DNA of 64,000 nt from Chaunax sp. Z400. Its lineage: Eukaryota; Chordata; Actinopteri; Lophiiformes; Chaunacidae. A program made the translations under genes and the position numbers. The stretch is taken from NCBI GenBank assembly GCA_037577475.1, contig JBAGJB010000197.1, forward strand, positions 1 to 64,000, given 5' to 3'. Each line of letters begins with the position of its first letter. Position 1 is the first letter of the stretch. Positions 1-9,700 of this stretch are shown piece after piece. The notes under the pieces were generated by a model. That model searched no databases. It was not told where the DNA came from and saw only the letters and a list, made by a program, of their open reading frames with translations.

Positions 1-67
1 ATATTATCTATGTGTTGTTGCGAAGCACACATGATGACACGAGTGGTTTGTATGTGATACGTAAACT

Positions 68-122
68 GTTAGCAGCTACCGCTAGTTAACTTAGCCTAGC
101 GGCTAACGCTAAGTCTGCTAAC
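68..122. repeat. Imperfect inverted repeat (GCTAGC-rich)
   Basis: GTTAGCAG at 68-75 pairs with CTGCTAAC at 115-122. An inner CCGCTAG pairs with CTAGCGG, so the region could fold as an interrupted hairpin. No transposon ends or target duplication were recognised. Confidence 0.4.
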
Positions 123-490
123 AGAAGTGAACTTTTCTATCCGGATCGTAATGATCCAGTGCAAAAGCATTATTGATTAAATCATATTGATTCCATTGAA
201 TTATTCTGTTCTTTTAAGGGACAGCAGTTACACTTGATGATTTATCACTGAATGGTGTGAACTTGAAGCTAGTGATCCCAGCTGTAAAGTCACTGAATGT
301 ATTTTGGTATTTTGTTTGGTTTTAACAAATCCGTGTATTAAAGTTGGCCTTGTCTGCTTATACAGGCCAGGTTTATTTCCTTGGGGGGGAAAAAGGATGG
401 CGAGCTGTTGACCAGGAACACCTCCTATTATGAAGAAACCTGTTGCATTCACCCTGCCTGCCTGGGTGATAGGAGAGAGACTGACCTCCT

Positions 491-517
491 TCACTCACTC
501 ACTCACTCACTCACTCA
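491..517. repeat. (CACT)n microsatellite
   Basis: About six perfect tetranucleotide CACT copies followed by a degenerate TCATTC end. Simple-sequence repeat with no other signal. Confidence 0.85.
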
Positions 518-1111
518 TTCAATCCATCACACATTCCAGCCCAATCGTTCCCTTGTTGACTGACTGATTTACATGACGTTTGGACTATAACTGACATCCC
601 TTGGTGCTGGAGCTACAAACTTTGCAGCCAATTGAACTATGATTATTGTTGAATGAATATTGAATTGAGTATTAATATAATTTGAATGGCTATCGTTTGA
701 TTTTGTAAATACTGTTTATTTTTATTTTTGCATTCCTTCTTTAATACATGGTACTTTTTCCAACTGCACTTTTGTCTGAGTCTCATTAAATCCTGTACAT
801 CAGTTTAATCATTTCCTCCTACCTGTTCCCAGAGTCTTCCAACGCTATAGCCACTAGTCCACCTGTAATGTCAGCTAATGTTACTCATTATCACCAAGTA
901 CTGGCTACACATACATACCTTATTATGACATATTTTCAGGGAAGTTTTCTTACTCCAACAGAAATTAAGTTTTACTGTTACTTTGGTTTGCTATAGCTGC
1001 AGAACTACTGGCATTTCCTTCAAGCATCTCTGTTTGTGCTTAATGCTATTTAATGTTAGCTTTCCAACATGCTAAAGCAAGCTGTCCTGAGCATCAGCTG
1101 CTAAATATCAG

Positions 1112-1185
1112 AATATCAAGTCAAGTCAGTTTTATTTGTATGGTGCCAAATCTTAACAAAGGGTTTCTCAAGGCATTTCACAAAA
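1112..1185. repeat. Fragment resembling a common teleost interspersed repeat
   Basis: The stretch reads TCAAGTCAAGTCAG, then TTTTATTTGTATGGTGCC, and ends near TCTCAAGGCATTTCACA. I recognise this as resembling a motif scattered widely in fish genomes (tail of a retroelement or its non-autonomous relative). Assignment to a named family would need a repeat-library search; only a short piece is present. Confidence 0.45.
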
Positions 1186-1724
1186 AGAGACCTTTCTCCC
1201 TCTCTCCCCCTCTCTGTCTGTATCTCCTATTAGCATGCTAGGGTTCCGACACTAGCATTTAGCTAACAGTGGTGTTGCTGTAGTCGCTTTGTTTTCTTAT
1301 TTAACTATCATTATTTACTAAGAGTATCTGGAGGGTGAACAGTCATTAAACAAACTAAACCGGTAAAACTGGGATTTTGACGACCTCCTCATTAACACAT
1401 TGAACTACTATGAAGGTTTTTCATCAGTTTTAGAACAAATACTTTTGTAAGGAAAATAGTTAAAGAAATTGAGGATACTCGCTGCCTGTTGTGGGGATTG
1501 TATTTGCATTGCATTGTATTTCTTTAAAAAAAAGTTTCTTCTGTATTATTTTCATTCCTTGGATGTTTCACAGACAGACTGAATGTTTTAGTTTGTGAAA
1601 AGAGGGTCCTGATTATAAAGTCCTTTATTAAGCTGCAGAGGATGTCAGCTTTTGTTTTTATGTGTACAGTTTTGATTATTAATTATATTGTAGCCTTTTG
1701 AAATCTATGTAAGCATCAGTTCCA

Positions 1725-1765
1725 AATAAACCCTGTTAAGTTGTTTATCTTTCTTATTGTGTGTG
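1725..1765 (+). terminator. Poly(A) signal with GT-rich downstream element
   Basis: AATAAA at 1725-1730 is followed about 28 bases later by a TGTGTGTGTG run (about 1758-1767). This is the usual spacing of a vertebrate cleavage/polyadenylation site. It suggests a plus-strand transcript ending near 1745-1755, from a gene whose coding part would lie outside the window. There is no other evidence for that transcript. Confidence 0.4.
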
Positions 1766-2246
1766 TGCCATTTTAATGTAGTGTAGCTGATGGAGTTATA
1801 TAAAGCCAGGGGACATGGATGTTATGGGGCGTGAACATGTGACCTTTCTTTTACATGCATGTCCAGTCTCTAGAGCCGCAGTCCTAAAAGTGGTTTTGTT
1901 CTAGTTTGGGGTTTGTTTGGCACTGATTCACTAAATATGAGGACAAGTGCTTGAATCTGAAGAGAAATAAATGTTCTTTGTTCTGCTTTGTATCTGTTAA
2001 ACATTTGATGAACTACTAAGAGAACATGGTGATAACTTGGAATGTTGCTGTCCATTCATCATTATGTTTGAACCAACAACAAATTGTCTTTGACTCCTGC
2101 CAAAAGCTGGAAATTACATTTATCTAAAACATTTTTTTGAATAAAAAAGAATGCTTTACTGCAGTGTGTACGGACTGTCTATACTAGCCAAAAAGCAGAA
2201 ACTACACATTTAGTCAAAATTAGGTTTGCATTCATATGTATTGTTT

Positions 2247-2330
2247 GAGAATCAGAAACTTTATTGACTTTCATAACAGAAAATCATCTTAGGTGTGGCT
2301 CAACATACAAAACAAAGAAAAACCCAGACA
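2247..2330. repeat. Possible retroelement 3'-tail fragment
   Basis: GAATCAGAAACTTTATTGAC resembles the short tail motif seen at many fish non-LTR retroelement ends. No reverse transcriptase or target duplication is visible, so this is a weak call. Confidence 0.3.
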
Positions 2331-3098
2331 ATCGACATAATGTATGCATTCATAGAACAGAATGAAAATAGTTTGTGCAATACTTACAGAATAAAAACTA
2401 TAAAATACATGAAAGCAGCGGGTAAAGTTTGCAGTGAATCTAAGAAGGCAGTTTTATTAAGTGAAAGCAGGTGAGATGTCCTACAGCTATCCTTAGATAA
2501 ATATAACACCACGTTTATGGTCTGATTTCTCCATAACTGTTGTGTGTAGATGACCATTGATTAATTCAATAAATATATTGGAAATTGAGTCATTAAACAT
2601 AACTAAACATAAAACAACTGAAATCATATTAATTATGATTACCTGAGAAATTAAAGAAAACTTTGAAAAACACCCTGTCTTACAATGTTAAAGTGAAAAA
2701 AAGATCTGTGACTTGAATGTTAGTTTGAAACATGAACAAACAAAAAGACGTAAAGCAAAAAAGAAATACATGTACTGTACATTTATCTAAAGACTAGTTA
2801 AACTGGACAAGAACGATGGACAAGAAGTTCTCAAGGCTATTAATAAAGAAGATCTCATTTAATTACATGAGCACCTTGTTCTACTTCTAACACTGGAGAC
2901 ACAACGTTGGTGTCATATAACAAAATAATCAAAGTTCAGAAGTGACTAAGATTGATTCATGAATACATAGAAAAGTCAGTGCCTGTAATGCGTCTTATCT
3001 GGGTATACGTCATCTTCACATCGATCGTGTTAGAATAATGCCTCTCGCGTTTCTCCTAACACACGCGTTTGTGTTTTTTTTCCTATAGGAGGAGTTAT

Positions 3099-3128
3099 TG
3101 ACGTCATCACTGGGTGCTGCTTTATAAA
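3099..3128 (+). promoter_or_regulatory. CRE plus TATA promoter
   Basis: A perfect palindromic cAMP-response element TGACGTCA lies at 3099-3106, and a TATA box (TTATAAA) at 3122-3128. A start of transcription near 3150 is expected from the TATA spacing. A transcribed region fits downstream, since a consensus donor (CTG|GTAAGA) occurs at 3214/3215. This is the classic layout of CREB/ATF-responsive, inducible vertebrate promoters. Function is inferred from motifs only. Confidence 0.6.
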
Positions 3129-3149
3129 GGTCCCGTCCCTCCCGGTTAG

Positions 3150-3214
3150 AGCAGAACCGAGACAGCGTGACCGCAGAGAGACTGCTGCCACGCAGCTGAA
3201 CGCAGTGAACACTG
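3150..3214 (+). other. Non-coding exon 1 of small spliced unit
   Basis: Predicted from the TATA spacing (start near 3150) to a strong donor with GT at 3215-3216. It contains no ATG, so it would be 5' UTR. The matching acceptor is TTTTCAG ending at 3477, preceded by a pyrimidine tract, giving a 263-bp intron. A second perfect TGACGTCA lies inside that intron at 3418-3425. Confidence 0.45.
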
Positions 3215-3762
3215 GTAAGACACATTTTAGAACATGACTGTGTTCTTCTTAAAAAGTGGCTTCAGCTCAGAGCCGGTGGAACCTCTATGATCCTGTAATC
3301 TAACAGTCCGTGTTGTTTTCCTGTGACTGGAGCTCTATTTGTTCTTTATATGTTGGGTTGACATTTCTGAAGCTTAACTGTTCCAAATGCAGCCTTCACT
3401 GTAATATCTACCAGTGATGACGTCATTGTGTAACCTGTTCTCCAGCTGATCTACTTTTAGATTCCTTTCATTTTCAGAACAGTAGTAATAACAGTACTAC
3501 TATAGATCATTACAGTACTGGTGTACTTGTATAGGAGGAAGGAAAAGAGGAAAGAGGAAAGGGTAAAGAGAAGGGAGAAGAGGAGAGAAAAAATCCGGCA
3601 GGAGAAAGAACTGAGGAAGGCAAGGAGGAGAGCAGAGAGAGTGAAAAGGAAGGACCACAGACTGGCAGAGAGAAGGAGGAGAAAGAAAAAGAGGAGAGAG
3701 GAAAGAAGGAAGAGACAGGAAAGGGAAGCACGGGGGGGGGGAAAGACTGAAAGTTATTATCA

Positions 3763-3865
3763 TTTATATCGTTTGGTGTGTTTATTTTTTTATCATTTAT
3801 TTATCTGTGTATTTTATATCGTTTGGTGTGTTTATTTTTTTATCATTTATTTATCTGTGTATTTT
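3763..3865. repeat. 50-bp tandem duplication
   Basis: The segment starting GTTTGGTGTG at 3771 recurs at 3821 with a 50-bp period, giving two near-identical AT-rich copies. It lies in the presumed 3' UTR of the basic-frame exon. Confidence 0.85.
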
Positions 3866-3931
3866 GTATCCTTTATTTATATTTTTTCTTTGCATTGATG
3901 TGTATTTATGTATTTATTTTTATATATATAT

Positions 3932-3971
3932 ATTAAAGTGTGTTTTATACTTTGTTGAAAGTCCCATTAAA
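3932..3971 (+). terminator. Twin ATTAAA poly(A) signals
   Basis: ATTAAA occurs at 3932-3937 and again at 3966-3971. The second is followed by a T/GT-rich stretch (GTGTCTTTTGTTTTT). They fit as the 3' end of the CRE/TATA-driven unit. Confidence 0.45.
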
Positions 3972-4168
3972 GTGTCTTTTGTTTTTAAACATACCCGTGT
4001 GTTCTTCCGTCTCACTAGTAAGTTTATACTAAAGTAAGTATAGTAAAGTAAGTTTATACTTTATGCTACATACCAAACTTTATGTTGGAACTTGATTCTT
4101 CTCAGTCAGATATGTCAGGGGTAGTAATGGCAATCAGTCTTTCAAGGGCAGTGCTCATATCGTAGAGA

Positions 4169-4170
<2 letters not shown>

Positions 4171-4242
<72 letters not shown>
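4171..4242. repeat. (TC)n(TA)n compound microsatellite
   Basis: About 19 perfect TC dinucleotides (4171-4208) pass directly into about 17 TA dinucleotides (to 4242). Spurious frames with Glu-Arg and Ile-Tyr runs arise from it. Confidence 0.95.
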
Positions 4243-4245
<3 letters not shown>

Positions 4246-4323
4246 CAATAATATATACAGTTGATAATATTATAGGGAAAATAAGAAAGTATTTGCACAT
4301 AAGACGAGTTGGGACCACTCGTC

Positions 4324-4347
4324 TGTATGTATGTATGTATGTATGTG
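4324..4347. repeat. (TATG)n microsatellite
   Basis: About six tandem TATG units immediately upstream of the CpG island. Confidence 0.9.
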
Positions 4348-4354
4348 TTCTTCA

Positions 4355-4700
4355 TCCATCCGGCCGGCCGGCGGTGTGAGGGAGGGGAGCACAACGAGAG
4401 CACGTGGCTACTTTGCATATCCCGGTACGCCTCTCCGGCGACTCCAGAGCTCCGGCGGGGTCATTTCCGATGCGCAGAAGCCAGGTGCGTTCCGCTTTCG
4501 AGGCCGGGCGTCCCGTTCGAGACGGAGAAGGCGCCTCGCCGTCGCGGGACGGGACGGACGTTTCTACAAAGTGGTGTACCGTCGGAGCGACGCCGGATCC
4601 GCCGCCGTCGCGCGGCCGGCGGCCGCCGGGGCGGACAGTGAAGATTCCCGCCCCGCCCCCGCCCCCGCCCCGCCCGTGTCTCGATGTTCTCTGACTCTCC
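4355..4700 (+). promoter_or_regulatory. CpG island
   Basis: This is an abrupt change from AT-rich DNA to GC-rich, CpG-dense sequence. It contains repeated GGCCGGCC-type stretches and a run of Sp1-type GC boxes (CCCGCCCC repeats, about 4647-4680). Unmethylated CpG islands of this kind mark vertebrate promoters. It lies about 200-500 bases before the first exon of the spliced gene downstream. Long open frames through it on both strands are a by-product of GC richness. Confidence 0.75.
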
Positions 4701-4760
4701 CTAACTTCTAAGCCCAGCCCCCTTGTAGCGTTCCACAAAGATCAATGTAATCGAGCTCCC

Positions 4761-4880
4761 TGACTGGATTGGCTGCCCTAACACACGCTGTCTCTGACTG
4801 GATGGCCTAACTTGCTCCGACGACTTCTGATTGGCTGGCTTTCCGGGCCCCCGCCCCCCCAACTCAGCTTTGAATTTGAA
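4761..4880 (+). promoter_or_regulatory. Core promoter with CCAAT boxes and tandem CHR-like element
   Basis: Inverted CCAAT boxes (ATTGG) lie at 4768-4772 and 4830-4834, 62 bp apart. A near-match (GACTGGATGGC) sits midway at about 4796, so the spacing is close to 31 bp. Downstream, TTTGAA occurs twice in tandem at 4869-4880, just before the inferred transcription start near 4890-4900. NF-Y sites at about 31-33 bp spacing followed by a TTTGAA (CHR) element are typical of cell-cycle promoters bound by DREAM/MMB. That role is inference from motif layout. Confidence 0.5.
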
Positions 4881-4894
4881 CCTGATTGAAGCCG

Positions 4895-4985
4895 TTTCTC
4901 CTCAGTCGTCTCAGCTGCGCTTGCTTGAGAGAGAAGGACTTTTATTTCCACAACTTTTTCGCAGACATTTCTGTCGTCGAGTTAT
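4895..4985 (+). other. 5' UTR exon 1 of the transposase-derived gene
   Basis: The exon ends at a strong donor, GAGTTAT|GTAAGTAC (GT at 4986-4987). It has no in-frame start of its own. Joining it to the acceptor TTTGTAG at 6731-6735 puts the ATG at 6737, one base after the splice. The start of the exon is approximate. Confidence 0.55.
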
Positions 4986-5591
4986 GTAAGTACTGTTCTG
5001 TGTCTCATTCAATGTGTCTGTCGGCTGTGTTGTACTTGCTACGAGGCAAATGAAAGTACGGAGTACGGAGCCAGTAATAGTAATGACACGGTTACCTAGC
5101 TAGCTACCTAGCGCATTACAGTATCAGTTTAACAAATCATATTTGAACCAATTTACCAAATAACATTTGAACTTTTAATATTTGAAGCGGCCGATATGCC
5201 GGTGTGCGGTCATTCATTTGCATGCACTGCTTGAAGAGCGGGATTTGCGCTCATGAACAGACAGTACTTTTTAAAAATACACATCTGCTTTCATGTTTTA
5301 CGCGTGTACGGACTTTTGAAATTAAATTTCCTTCAGGTCAACCTATTTCTAGCAATTTATAAACAGCCTGCTGGTATGCTCTTTGATATTCACTTTGTTT
5401 ATAATTGTTATTGCTCTTTTCTGTAACACTTCTACATGACAAATACTAAACCTTCATGTGTTAACCCACACCTCTGTGCAGTATCCAAAATACAGTAGTA
5501 TAAGTGAACAATACAAAATGTGTCCTTGCCTTTGCATAATATTCCAATGGAAATTACTTAGTCAGTCAGTTATGAACAATATATATATGTA

Positions 5592-6282
5592 CAGTACCAG
5601 TCAAAAGTTTGGACACACCTTCTCATTCAATGGTTTTTATTTATTTTAATTATTTTCTACATTGTAGATTAATACTGAAGACATCGAAACTATGAAAGAA
5701 CACATATGGAATTATGTAGTAAACAAAAAAGTGTTAAATAAGTCAGAATATGTTTTATATTTTAGATTCTTCAAAGTAGCCTCCTTTTGCTTTGATGACA
5801 GCTTTGCACACTCTTGGCATTCTCTCAGTCAGCTTCATGAGGTCGTCTCCTGGAATGGAACTTGCCATAATATGGATTACAACAGTAGTCAAATAGGGCT
5901 ATCCACTGTGTACTAACCCTACCTCTGCACAACACAACTGATGGTCTCAAACACATTAAGAAGGCAAGTAATTCCACAAATTGACTCTTGACAAGGCACA
6001 CCTGTTAATTCAAAACCATTCCAGGAGACGACCTCATGAAGCTGACTGAGAGAATGCCAAGAGTGTGCAAAGCTGTCATCAAAGCAAAAGGAGGCTACTT
6101 TGAAGAATCTAAAATATAAAACATATTCTGACTTATTTAACACTTTTTTGTTTACTACATAATTCCATATGTGTTCTTTCATAGTTTCGATGTCTTCAGT
6201 ATTAATCTACAATGTAGAAAATAATTAAAATAAATAAAAACCATTGAATGAGAAGGTGTGTCCAAACTTTTGACTGGTACTG
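5592..6282. mobile_element. Palindromic Tc1/mariner-like non-autonomous element
   Basis: The element is 691 bp and begins CAGTACCAGTCAAAAGTTTG. Its two arms, 5592-5858 and 6016-6282, are inverted copies 267 bp long with essentially no mismatch seen. TA dinucleotides flank both ends (5590-5591 and 6283-6284), as expected for Tc1 target duplication. Each arm also carries a C-terminal transposase remnant. From 6018 on the plus strand the frame reads IPGDDLMKL and then CKAVIKAKGGYFEE before a stop, matching the conserved end of Tc1 transposases. The same remnant appears inverted in the left arm. The 157-bp centre is unique. Ordinary Tc1 inverted repeats do not include coding sequence, so this is a fold-back derivative of one end. 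It cannot encode a transposase. Confidence 0.85.
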
Positions 6283-6506
6283 TATATATATATATGTATG
6301 TGTATATGTATGTGTATATATATGTGTATGTGTATATATATATGTATATATGTATGTGTGTGTATATGTATGTGTATATATATGTGTATGTGTATATATA
6401 TATGTATATATGTATGTGTATATATGTATGTGTATATATATGTATGTGTATATATATGTATGTGTATATATATATGTGTATATATACACACACACACACA
6501 CACATA
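6283..6506. repeat. TA/TATG/CA-rich microsatellite
   Basis: Runs of (TA)n, (TATG)n and TGTA units, ending in a pure (CA)n tract at about 6486-6505. The Tc1 derivative's other flank (5580-5590) is also TA repeat, so the element probably inserted within this microsatellite. Confidence 0.9.
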
Positions 6507-6736
6507 ATACTGTAAGTCATGGTCAGCTCTATCTCATTTCTCTGTGTGAATGTATTGATTTGCTGTCCATGACGGATCATTACATGGTGATGTAATCCTA
6601 GAATTTATTTGAAAAGAGGATAATGACAGAGCACAGAGACACAGTGAAATGCATTTGATAAGATAAATGCTGTGTATGTGTGAGTGTAATGCTTAAAGTG
6701 TGTAATTAACGCGCCTGTCGTCTGCTTATTTGTAGA

Positions 6737-9700
6737 ATGGATTCCACTCCGGCCTTTCGGTACCTGCCTTCCTCCTCCCACCTGATCTTGCAGCCTTCTG
6801 CCGCGGCGACACACGTCGTCAAAGCCTCCCAGAAGGGTGGCCGAGACACTGTGAGGTCGTTCGAGGTGAAGCTGCCTGAGAGGGTGAGGGAGGAGGCAGT
6901 GACCAAGGTCAAGGCTGCGGGAGGTGACCCAGGCTGCCCTGAACTGGTGCTCAGTGAAACAGAGCTCCAGTTTGGACAGTACAGGGGTCAGGTATTGAAA
7001 TGGCTATTGAGCAACGATGTTGGCTATGCAGTTAGCATCATCGTCTCTCATCAGGGGGAGATGGATGGGAGGGGGGGCACCTCCCAGTCTCGCCTCGAGG
7101 CCAACAAAAACGCCCTCACCTCCTATGCTGCCCTCTTTCCACCTGTCATGGTGGCAGTGAAGGAGCGGCGGATGTGGGAGGGAGCAGAGTCGGTGAGGGG
7201 CATGGATAAGTGTTGCGTAGGTTTTGGGGTGCACGCCAGCAGGACCTATGCTTCACTGTACGAAGCAACTGACCGGGAGAGCAGGATGTGAGTATTGAGA
7301 AGTCATCATTTTTCAATTGTAAAAATTCACAGGTCAACTATGGAGAAAACACTCATTCGGTTTGCCCTGTTTGTCCATAGGTACGTGCAGTGGGTGACGC
7401 GCCAGAAGCCACAGGCCGGGTCGCGGCTGAAGCAGCTGCAGGTGTACTTGGTCGGTCGCACCAACCAGGATGCAGCGGCCAGAGTTCCAGCGGCTACTCC
7501 GCCTGCCCGCCAGGACACAGCACGTCCGTCGACCAGTAAGACCCTCTCCCCTTGTTGTGTAGGCGTCTCACGAGTCCTGTTAAAAGTGCAAATGTCATAC
7601 AGTCCTACATTCACTTCTTGTGCAGGCGCTGCATCCGGTGACCTGACGGACGACGTCCTCGTCGCCGCTGCTGTGGAGGTCGACTCTCAGCGTGAGTGCA
7701 TTTTGGTTTTTTGTACGCCATGTCCTGTCAGTCGTTCAACTGGCTGGCTGGCTGACTGACTGACTGACTGACTGACTGGCTGAAATTTGCAGTTGCCAGG
7801 GATGCCGCAGCACCTGTCGCCCGCCCAGGACCTTCAGGACCCCCTCCCCCCAAACAGCTCGCGCAGCCCACCTCCACCGGTGCAGAGGTGAGATATAATT
7901 TTCTAGTAATAAGCAAAATGATATTAGTACTTAAAATAGTACTGACGGATGCGATGTGAACGTTGCAGCTGCTGCCCAAGAAGTGGAGGAAGGCGCTGCC
8001 GGTGGAGCAGCAGGACTGGCTGGGCCGAGCTCTCTTCACCAGAGGTGTGGGAGGACATCCCGTCCTCGTCAGTGACCTCCATCTCTGGTGGTCCCCCCCA
8101 GGAGACCGGCCCCTGTACGCGCAGCCCCCTGCCTCGTGCCATCCCTTTTTTCACACACGCTTCTTCCTGTGGGCGCCCTACAGGATGTGGGCGTGCAGGT
8201 TTGTGTGCAAGGGATGTGGCCACAAACTCACAGGGGCTGGTCTGTACAAGACGGTGCGGAGGGTCCTGGACATGACAGGCTGGTACTTCATGGGCACGGA
8301 GTACCTGGAATGCCTGTCATGTAAGCGCAAGGTTGCTGCCTGGTCCCAGGATATCATGGACCAGCTGGACCTGGGGCACCAGATGCAGTTTCCTGCCATC
8401 CTGACCTACAAGTAAGCAGAAATAAGAAGGCTTGTGTATTTATTTATTCATTCAATTATTTACTGCAGCATAGCACACGATTGACCTCTTCACCACACAC
8501 TCAGGTTGTCCTGCGACAAGGCGGTGGTGGGGCATTTGAGGGAGCGCACTTTGGGCAACAGTGCGGCTTGCCTCAGAAAAACCTTGAGGGAGCAGCACAG
8601 CTCAGAGTGGGCGGGGCGCGTCATCCGCTACCTCTCTGTGTTGGAGTTGCTCGGCGTCACGGAACAGCAGGACCTGCAGCAGCTGCCAAAGATGCCACCG
8701 GTGCCCTCTGCGTCCTGGCTGCTCTCCGTGTACGTGCGGGACGCCCTCGCCCGCCTGCCGGAGACCAAGGCCAGGCTTACCTCGGTGTTTGGCAGCATTT
8801 TGAAGCTGGACTCCACCAAGAAGGTGAGCTGTGATTAGGAAGATGCACGCATTTCTATGGATTGTGCTCTCAGTGTGTCCGACAATGTTTACTATTTGAA
8901 AGTATAATCGGTGTGTGACGTGACAATGTTCTTCACTGTGTCTCATGCAGATGACCAAGAAACTGGCCGGTAAGGCCGCTGGGACAGCAGGATGGGTGAC
9001 CAACGTGGGCAACGAGTACGGGCAGGTGCTCATCTCCGTCCTCACCGCCTGCGAGGGGGATGGACTGGTAGCCATGGCGCAGGGGCTCATGCGGCGCTAC
9101 AGGGAGGCCAGGGTGGCACCCCCTCAGGTGCTCTACGTGGACCGGGACTGCTGCACTCGCAACCACCAGCCCAAGGTACCGTGGCGTCTCTCACACACAG
9201 ACACACTGCTGACTGCAGCTGCCATTTAAAACGACTGACCGATTGATGATTCGTTGTTAGGTCGGGCTGATGTTTGGTGAGTGGGACCAGCTGATGGTCC
9301 GCCTGGATGTGTGGCACCTCTTGCGACGCTTCGCGAGGGGCGTCACCACCGACGCCCACCTGCTGTACGGCCCCTTCATGTCCCGCCTGTCCACTGCCAT
9401 CTTTGAGTGGGACGGGGAGGATGTGGAGCGGCTGAAGAGGGCAAAGCAGTCCCAGATGGGGACGGGTGCCATCGTCCACCTGACCATTCCTGAGATGGCC
9501 CCTCACTGCCGGCGGCGGATCAGGGCGCAGCCAGAAGCCGACCGTCTGATCCAGGAGGTGCTGGATCACTTCTGGAATGCTGTGGACACCATGGGGGTCC
9601 CGCTGATTGACCGCGCCAGGATGGGGGAGATCTGGAGGACCCAGCGTCGCCACCTCCACTGCATCCAGGTCCCAGAGGGAGTGCAGCTCTACACGAAGAC

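Larger units (their letters stand above)
1..3080. other. AT-rich non-coding region
   Basis: No supported gene. Open frames here are short, lack family resemblance and are not bounded by convincing splice sites. The stretch holds a small inverted repeat (68-122), a CACT microsatellite (491-517), pieces resembling common teleost interspersed repeats (about 1112-1185 and 2247-2330) and a poly(A) signal at 1725. The left part could be 3' UTR or 3' flank of a gene lying before the window. That is inferred only from the poly(A) signal and the absence of coding sequence. Confidence 0.6.
3478..3990 (+). pseudogene. Exon 2 with Lys/Arg/Glu-rich reading frame, no ATG
   Basis: The exon starts after the acceptor at 3477 and ends near the two ATTAAA poly(A) signals (3932-3937 and 3966-3971). 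From about 3521 to 3740 one frame encodes roughly 70 residues that are almost all Lys, Arg, Glu and Ala, like a single charged helix or nucleolar/nuclear basic tail. The frame has a stop at 3503-3505 and no ATG before or within the basic part, so translation as drawn is doubtful. After a run of ten G the frame continues into Tyr/Phe/Ile-rich UTR-like sequence. A diverged relative at 11735-11868 ends cleanly with TGA just after the G run, so a G-tract length change probably removed the native stop here. It may be a decayed gene, the 3' exon of a differently spliced gene, or a non-coding RNA. I do not recognise the family. Confidence 0.4.
3990..4354. other. Spacer with microsatellites
   Basis: No gene is seen. 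Apart from the TC/TA and TATG microsatellites listed separately, the sequence is unremarkable AT-rich DNA between the 3' end of the small basic-frame unit and the CpG island. Confidence 0.6.
4986..6735 (+). other. Intron 1 of the transposase-derived gene
   Basis: This 1.75-kb intron runs from GTAAGT at 4986 to TTTGTAG ending at 6735. Its 5' part (4986-5580) is ordinary AT-rich sequence with no feature seen. The middle is a palindromic Tc1 derivative inside TA-rich repeat. 6506-6735 shows nothing beyond the acceptor region. Confidence 0.55.

Noticed and set aside
228..563. Short overlapping frames on both strands
   Set aside because: Under 90 codons, crossing a microsatellite, with no recognisable domain or start context.
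3500..3763. Ser/Pro/Leu/Phe-rich minus-strand frames
   Set aside because: Complement of the purine-rich Lys/Arg frame; low complexity only.
4400..4660. Possible ribosomal RNA expansion-segment sequence
   Set aside because: GC-rich, but I could not match it to any conserved rRNA core motif.
4352..4738. Arg/Gly/Pro-rich open frames on both strands in the CpG island
   Set aside because: All frames are open because of high GC. There is no splice or homology support and the position fits a promoter.
6179..6595. Tyr-Ile/Val-Cys-rich frames on both strands
   Set aside because: Translations of the TA/TATG microsatellite and of the Tc1 arm.
8602..9659. Minus-strand frames opposite the transposase-derived gene
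   Set aside because: Shadows of the coding strand. The plus strand has consistent GT/AG borders and conserved motifs.
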